A DNA stretch of 25,492 nucleotides from positions 1-25,492 of the forward strand of contig JAEXBA010000070.1 of NCBI GenBank assembly GCA_023457935.1. The letters run 5' to 3'. This document shows, one piece after another, positions 21,842-25,492 of the stretch; within the stretch, counting starts at the first letter, position 1, and the number at the start of each line of letters is the position of its first letter. The DNA is from Bacteroidota bacterium (lineage in GTDB: Bacteria > Bacteroidota > Bacteroidia > Flavobacteriales > Weeksellaceae). The position numbers were made by a program, and so were the translations under genes. The notes under the pieces were generated by a model. It did no database searches. It was not told the DNA's origin and saw only the letters and a program-made list of their open reading frames with translations.

Positions 21842-22555
21842 ATGAAAAAAATATTTTCTTTAGTTCTTTTAACCCTGTTTTCTGTGTCGGTTTCTGCACA
21901 GGAAATAAAAGCTGAATTCAGAAAAGAAGTAAAGGAACTTCAGCAGATTTCTTATGTTCTGGACTATCCTCAGAATGCAAAGGGAAATGTGCCGCTTATT
22001 GTTTTTCTTCACGGCTCCGGCGAGCGAGGAAACGATCTTGAAAAAGTAAAAGCTCACAGTCCGTTCACGTATAAAAATCTCATAAAGGAACCGGTGGCAT
22101 TGCTGGCACCGCAGTGTCCTGAGAATCTTTGGTGGGATACGGAAGCAGTCTACAGTCTGATTCAGGAAATTCAGAAAAAATATAAAATAGACGCGTCCAG
22201 AATCTACCTTACCGGTCTTTCCATGGGCGGTTGGGGAACCTGGAAACTCGCGAACGAGCATCCGGAGATGTTTGCAGCTGTTGCGCCGGTTTGCGCACCG
22301 TCCGACCGCTGGATGAAAGCAACCGCAGACCGTTATAAAAATCTTCCGATAAAGATATTTCACGGAGGGAATGACGATATTGTTTCGCCTATGACTTCAA
22401 TTGAAATGTATCAGACAATTAAAAAAGTAAATACGGATGTTACTTTGACCATTTATCCTGATGATAACCATAATTCCTGGGATTCCACCTATTCCGATCC
22501 GAAACTCTACGAATGGATGCTCTCCCAAAGAAAACAGCCACTAAAATCAAAATAA
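21842..22555 (+). CDS. Secreted alpha/beta hydrolase (esterase/dienelactone hydrolase-like) of the glucan locus
   Basis: This 237-residue protein has a cleavable signal peptide ending SVSAQ (about residue 20) and so acts in the periplasm or outside. The triad is visible: Ser127 in TGLSMGGWG, Asp178 in FHGGNDDIVSP and His210 in PDDNHNSW; the oxyanion segment is FLHGSGERG (about 55-63). Annotation pipelines usually call this type 'prolyl oligopeptidase family' or 'phospholipase', but peptide cleavage is unlikely here. Within a beta-1,2-glucan locus it may remove ester substituents (for example succinyl or similar groups) that decorate bacterial cyclic glucans; this is an inference. It lies 6 bases before the GH3 gene. 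Confidence 0.85.
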   Translation: MKKIFSLVLLTLFSVSVSAQEIKAEFRKEVKELQQISYVLDYPQNAKGNVPLIVFLHGSGERGNDLEKVKAHSPFTYKNLIKEPVALLAPQCPENLWWDTEAVYSLIQEIQKKYKIDASRIYLTGLSMGGWGTWKLANEHPEMFAAVAPVCAPSDRWMKATADRYKNLPIKIFHGGNDDIVSPMTSIEMYQTIKKVNTDVTLTIYPDDNHNSWDSTYSDPKLYEWMLSQRKQPLKSK

Positions 22556-22561
22556 AACGAT

Positions 22562-24922
22562 ATGAAGAAGATAATATTAATAGCTGCAGCGGCTCTTTCC
22601 ACTTCCTGTGCGGCACAGAAAAAAACGGTTTCAGCGAATAATTCTGCAACTGAAATGGTATCAAAATCAGTTCAGAGTTATCAGCCTGCAGATTATAAAA
22701 CAAAAAGGAATGCCTTTGTAGACGCGCTTCTGGCAAAAATGACTTTGGACGAAAAAATTGGTCAGCTTAATCTGCCTACTTCCGGAGATTTTACCACCGG
22801 ACAGGCCCAGAGTTCCAATATCGGACAGAAAATTGAGCAGGGCCTTGTCGGCGGACTGTTCAACATCAAAGGAGCCGAAAAAATCCGTGAAGTTCAGCGC
22901 GTTGCCGTTGAAAAATCACGTCTTAAAATCCCTTTGATTTTCGGTATGGATGTTATTCACGGTTACGAAAGTACATTTCCGATTCCGCTGGGATTGGCTG
23001 CAACGTGGGATATGAATCTTATTCAGCAGTCAGCCAGAATTGCCGCCAACGAAGCTTCTTCCGACGGTATCAACTGGACATTTTCACCTATGGTTGATAT
23101 TTCCCGTGAGCCGCGTTGGGGAAGGGTTTCGGAAGGTTCCGGCGAAGATCCGTATTTAGGTTCTGAGATCGCAAAAGCAATGGTGTACGGTTATCAGGGG
23201 AAAAATCTTGCAGATAAAAACACCATTTTGGCCTGTGTAAAACATTATGCGCTCTACGGCGCACCGGAAGGCGGTTCCGATTACAATACCGTTGATATGA
23301 GCCACACCAGAATGTTCAACGAGTATTTTCCGCCATACAAAGCAGCGGTAGATGCAGGAGTTGCTTCCGTGATGGCTTCCTTTAACGAAGTGGACGGCAT
23401 TCCGGCAACAGGAAACAAATGGCTGATGGATGATATTCTTCGTAAACAATGGGGTTTCGACGGTTTCATCGTGAGTGATTATACCGGAATCAATGAGATG
23501 ATTGATCATGGAATGGGAGATTTGCAGCAGGTTTCTGCACTGGCAATGAATGCGGGAATTGATATGGATATGGTAGGCGAAGGTTTCCTTACCACACTTA
23601 AAAAATCTGTTGATGAAGGAAAAGTTTCGGAAGCGCAGATTACACAGGCCGCAAAGAGAATCCTTGAAGCAAAATATGATCTCGGACTTTTCGAAGATCC
23701 ATACCGTTACGGAAGCGCAGAAGCTTCAAAAAAAGAAGTTTTCAGCCAGAAAAACCGTGATGCTGCAAGAAATATCGCTGCAAATTCAATGGTTTTGCTG
23801 AAAAATGAAAACAGTGTTTTACCATTGAAAAAAACAGGAACCATCGCTGTAATTGGCCCTTTGGTAAATAACGCAGTGAATATGCCCGGAACCTGGAGCG
23901 TTGCAACAAAACACAGCGCATCCATCACGTTGCTTGACGGAATCAGACAGGCCGTCGGAAATTCAGCAAAAGTGCTCACAGCAAAAGGTTCGAATGTTGA
24001 AGAAGACAAAAAACTAGAAGATATTTATGCGGCACACGGAAAAGTGGTGGACCGCGACAGCAGATCAAAGGAAGTCATGCTGAAAGAAGCTGTGGACATT
24101 GCAAAACAGGCCGATGTTGTCGTTCTGGCCATCGGGGAAAGTTCTGAAATGAGCGGTGAATCGAGCTCCAGAACCAATATCGATATTCCTGCGATCCAGG
24201 TTGAACTTTTAAATGAAATCAAAAAAACGGGAAAACCAATTGCAATGGTACTTTTTGCCGGTCGTGCGATGGAACTTACAAACGTAAAAGATACGCCGGA
24301 CGCGATTTTGAATGCGTGGTTTCCGGGAACTGAAGCCGGAACGGCGATTTCTGATGTTCTTTTCGGGAAAGTTAATCCTTCTGCCAAATTGCCGATGACG
24401 TTCCCAAGAAGCGTAGGCCAGATTCCGGTTTATTATAACCATAAAAATACAGGCCGCCCGCTTAATCCTGAAAAAGTGGAAAAATGCGAGTATGAAAGAT
24501 TCCGCTCCAATTATATGGATGAATGTAACACGCCGCTTTATCCGTTTGGTTACGGTTTGAGCTACACCAGGTTCACCTATTCGGATGTTGCTGTTTCTAA
24601 TCCGAATCCTTCTGGAAATCAAACGATTACTGCAAGTGTTAACCTTACCAATTCCGGAAATTACGACGGTTCTGAGGTTGTTCAGCTGTATATCCGTGAT
24701 TTGGTGGGAAGCAATACGCGTCCTGTGAAAGAACTTAAAGGTTTCCAGAAAGTATTCCTGAAAAAAGGCGAAACCAAAAAGATAACGTTCAGTATTTCAC
24801 CCAACGATCTGAAATTCTATGATCATCAACTGAAATACGACTGGGAAGCCGGCGAATTCGATGTAATGATCGGTACAAACTCGTCAGATGTTAAAAAAGT
24901 ACGCATCAACTGGAGCAAATAA
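22562..24922 (+). CDS. bglX: GH3 beta-glucosidase, BglX type
   Basis: This 786-residue protein is a lipoprotein (lipobox STSC, Cys16, followed by AAQKK), probably periplasmic. Domain order is the GH3 N-terminal barrel (about 50-385), the C-terminal alpha/beta sandwich (about 410-640) and a fibronectin type III-like domain (about 690-785). The nucleophile Asp306 is in GFIVSDYTG. The acid/base Glu533 lies in EMSGESSSR of the second domain. Other family motifs are PLIFGMDVIHGYESTFPIP, EPRWGRVSEGSGEDPYL, CVKHYALYG and LPMTFPRSVGQIPVYYNH. It would release glucose from the non-reducing end of the oligosaccharides made by the GH144 enzymes. GH3 members acting on sophoro-oligosaccharides are known in Bacteroides, but linkage preference cannot be read from sequence. 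Confidence 0.92.
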   Translation: MKKIILIAAAALSTSCAAQKKTVSANNSATEMVSKSVQSYQPADYKTKRNAFVDALLAKMTLDEKIGQLNLPTSGDFTTGQAQSSNIGQKIEQGLVGGLFNIKGAEKIREVQRVAVEKSRLKIPLIFGMDVIHGYESTFPIPLGLAATWDMNLIQQSARIAANEASSDGINWTFSPMVDISREPRWGRVSEGSGEDPYLGSEIAKAMVYGYQGKNLADKNTILACVKHYALYGAPEGGSDYNTVDMSHTRMFNEYFPPYKAAVDAGVASVMASFNEVDGIPATGNKWLMDDILRKQWGFDGFIVSDYTGINEMIDHGMGDLQQVSALAMNAGIDMDMVGEGFLTTLKKSVDEGKVSEAQITQAAKRILEAKYDLGLFEDPYRYGSAEASKKEVFSQKNRDAARNIAANSMVLLKNENSVLPLKKTGTIAVIGPLVNNAVNMPGTWSVATKHSASITLLDGIRQAVGNSAKVLTAKGSNVEEDKKLEDIYAAHGKVVDRDSRSKEVMLKEAVDIAKQADVVVLAIGESSEMSGESSSRTNIDIPAIQVELLNEIKKTGKPIAMVLFAGRAMELTNVKDTPDAILNAWFPGTEAGTAISDVLFGKVNPSAKLPMTFPRSVGQIPVYYNHKNTGRPLNPEKVEKCEYERFRSNYMDECNTPLYPFGYGLSYTRFTYSDVAVSNPNPSGNQTITASVNLTNSGNYDGSEVVQLYIRDLVGSNTRPVKELKGFQKVFLKKGETKKITFSISPNDLKFYDHQLKYDWEAGEFDVMIGTNSSDVKKVRINWSK

Positions 24923-24951
24923 CGAAGTCAGATCATTATTGTTGAAAAAAG

Positions 24952-24984
24952 AACCGTTTCAGATTGCTGAGGCGGTTTTCTTTT
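24952..24984 (+). terminator. Rho-independent terminator at the end of the glucan locus
   Basis: An 11-base-pair stem AACCGTTTCAG / CTGAGGCGGTT (two G-U pairs) with loop ATTG is followed by TTCTTTT. It lies 29 bases after the GH3 stop codon. Confidence 0.82.
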
Positions 24985-25004
24985 GGGCGTTTCGTTAGCT
25001 CGGT

Positions 25005-25041
25005 AATTTTTTGACGCGGGCTGCGCCCGCGCCAAAAAATT
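25005..25041. repeat. Large near-perfect palindrome with GC-rich core
   Basis: AATTTTTTG and CGCGGGC are mirrored by GCCCGCG and CAAAAAATT around the 3-base centre TGC, with only one mismatch (A25014/C25032). The stem is 16 pairs long. T residues precede and A residues follow it on both strands, so it is not a normal terminator. It could form a cruciform or a stable RNA hairpin. Confidence 0.85.
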
Positions 25042-25050
25042 CCTCACTCA

Positions 25051-25126
25051 CGCCGGGCTTTCCGCTGCAATCTTTTCCCGAGGCTTTTCCCTTCCCAAAA
25101 AAGGATTTCCGCTGCAATCCCTAACG
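25051..25126. repeat. Second copy of the REP-like element, with internal direct repeat
   Basis: TTTCCGCTGCAATC is repeated exactly at 25059-25072 and 25106-25119 (47 bases apart), with a TCTTTT / AAAAAGGA mirror between the arms. The arm sequence matches CCGCTGCGATC of the element inside the glucan locus at 21726-21819. There is no ORF here. Confidence 0.65.
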
Positions 25127-25150
25127 CAGAATACAAAAAAAATCAGAACA

Positions 25151-25425
25151 AAGAGAAAAACTTTCAATTTTCAACTTTCCATTCTCAATTTTTTATAGGC
25201 AGATTTTAATGCGAAAGCAATTAGAGCCAAGACCAAAACTTTCAATTTTCAACTTTCAATTCTCCATTTCGAAGAAAGATTTTATCGCCAAACGTAAATA
25301 CAGCGGAGAAAAACTTTCAATTTTCAACTTTCCATTCTCAATTTTTTGAAGAAAGAGTTTACCGCCAAACACAAATAAAGCGCAGAGAAAAACTTTCAAT
25401 TTTCAACTTTCAATTCTCAATTAAT
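25151..25425. repeat. Two-level tandem repeat built of 7-base words
   Basis: Four units of 28 bases, each reading CTTTCAA, TTTTCAA, CTTTCMA, TTCTCMA, start at 25161, 25239, 25314 and 25393 (spacing 78, 75 and 79). The 47-51-base spacers are themselves related: copies 2 and 3 share GAAGAAAGA-TTTA-CGCCAAAC-AAATA, and the first spacer matches weakly. So a heptamer array is nested in a roughly 77-base tandem repeat. It fills the gap before the probable purB promoter. The rest of the 24985-25464 gap, apart from the two elements above, shows nothing recognisable. Confidence 0.88.
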
Positions 25426-25430
25426 TACAG

Positions 25431-25438
25431 TATTTTTG
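25431..25438 (+). promoter_or_regulatory. Predicted -7 box for the gene starting at 25465
   Basis: TATTTTTG is an exact TAnnTTTG match 26 bases before the ATG at 25465. It begins right after the last unit of the heptamer array, so any change in array length would alter the sequence upstream of this promoter. Confidence 0.5.
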
Positions 25439-25464
25439 TGCATCTAAAAAGTAAAAAAGAACGA

Positions 25465-25492
25465 ATGAATTCCTACAAAAACCCGCTTGAAG
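25465..25492 (+). CDS. purB: Probable adenylosuccinate lyase, first nine codons
   Basis: Only MNSYKNPLE is visible before the window ends. This short N-terminus resembles adenylosuccinate lyases of the Bacteroidetes/eukaryote-like branch, which begin with a 'Y-x-(N/S)-PL-x-x-RY' motif. That enzyme would act twice in purine synthesis. The call rests on nine residues plus a well-placed -7 box and is therefore tentative. Confidence 0.45.

Noticed and set aside
25005..25041. Rho-independent terminator
   Set aside because: T residues lie on the 5' side and A residues on the 3' side of the stem on both strands, so no T-run follows the hairpin.
25151..25425. CRISPR array
   Set aside because: The regular 28-base repeats with 47-51-base gaps look superficially like one, but the gaps resemble each other, the repeats are internally made of 7-base words, and no cas gene is nearby.

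Overview
The window looks like chromosomal DNA of a Flavobacteriia member, most likely the Chryseobacterium/Kaistella group (Weeksellaceae). This is inferred from AT-rich DNA, promoter -7 boxes of the Bacteroidetes type TAnnTTTG, a SusC/SusD pair, many lipoproteins, and typical families (HAEPLYID protein, DUF4197, flavobacterial deoxynucleoside kinase). No rRNA, tRNA, insertion sequence or CRISPR array is visible.

Region 1 (1-5955, all minus strand) is a catechol ortho-cleavage cluster. Transcription runs from a secreted alpha/beta hydrolase lipoprotein and an AraC-type regulator into catB, catC, catA and the first codons of a probable pcaD/catD. Together these convert catechol to cis,cis-muconate, muconolactone, 3-oxoadipate enol-lactone and 3-oxoadipate. 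A separate membrane-anchored metallo-beta-lactamase-fold hydrolase lies upstream.

Region 2 (6103-10154, plus strand) holds small housekeeping or accessory genes: an AHSA1-type SRPBCC protein, a VOC-fold protein, a glutaminyl-peptide cyclotransferase lipoprotein, a secreted protein of unknown function, a deoxynucleoside kinase, a previously uncalled 57-residue membrane protein and an ArsC-family protein whose start overlaps it.

Region 3 (10171-13546, minus strand) holds an outer-membrane HAEPLYID-family protein with its small partner, a TIGR01777-type epimerase, a DUF493 protein and a DUF4197 lipoprotein.

Region 4 (13673-24984, plus strand) is a polysaccharide utilization locus (PUL): SusC, SusD, a LamG-fold lipoprotein, two tandem GH144-type endo-beta-1,2-glucanases, a secreted serine esterase and a GH3 beta-glucosidase. 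The enzyme set predicts import and breakdown of beta-1,2-glucan. The working model is cutting at the surface, import through SusCD, then further endo-cleavage, de-esterification and release of glucose in the periplasm. A strong hairpin terminator separates SusC-SusD-LamG from the enzymes.

Region 5 (24985-25464) is non-coding and repeat-rich. It has a GC-rich palindrome, a REP-like element also seen inside the PUL, and a two-level repeat made of 7-base words. It ends at the first codons of a probable adenylosuccinate lyase gene. Seven-base periodic arrays of different word families also occur at 1424-1512 and 4788-4808, which is the most unusual structural signal in the window.
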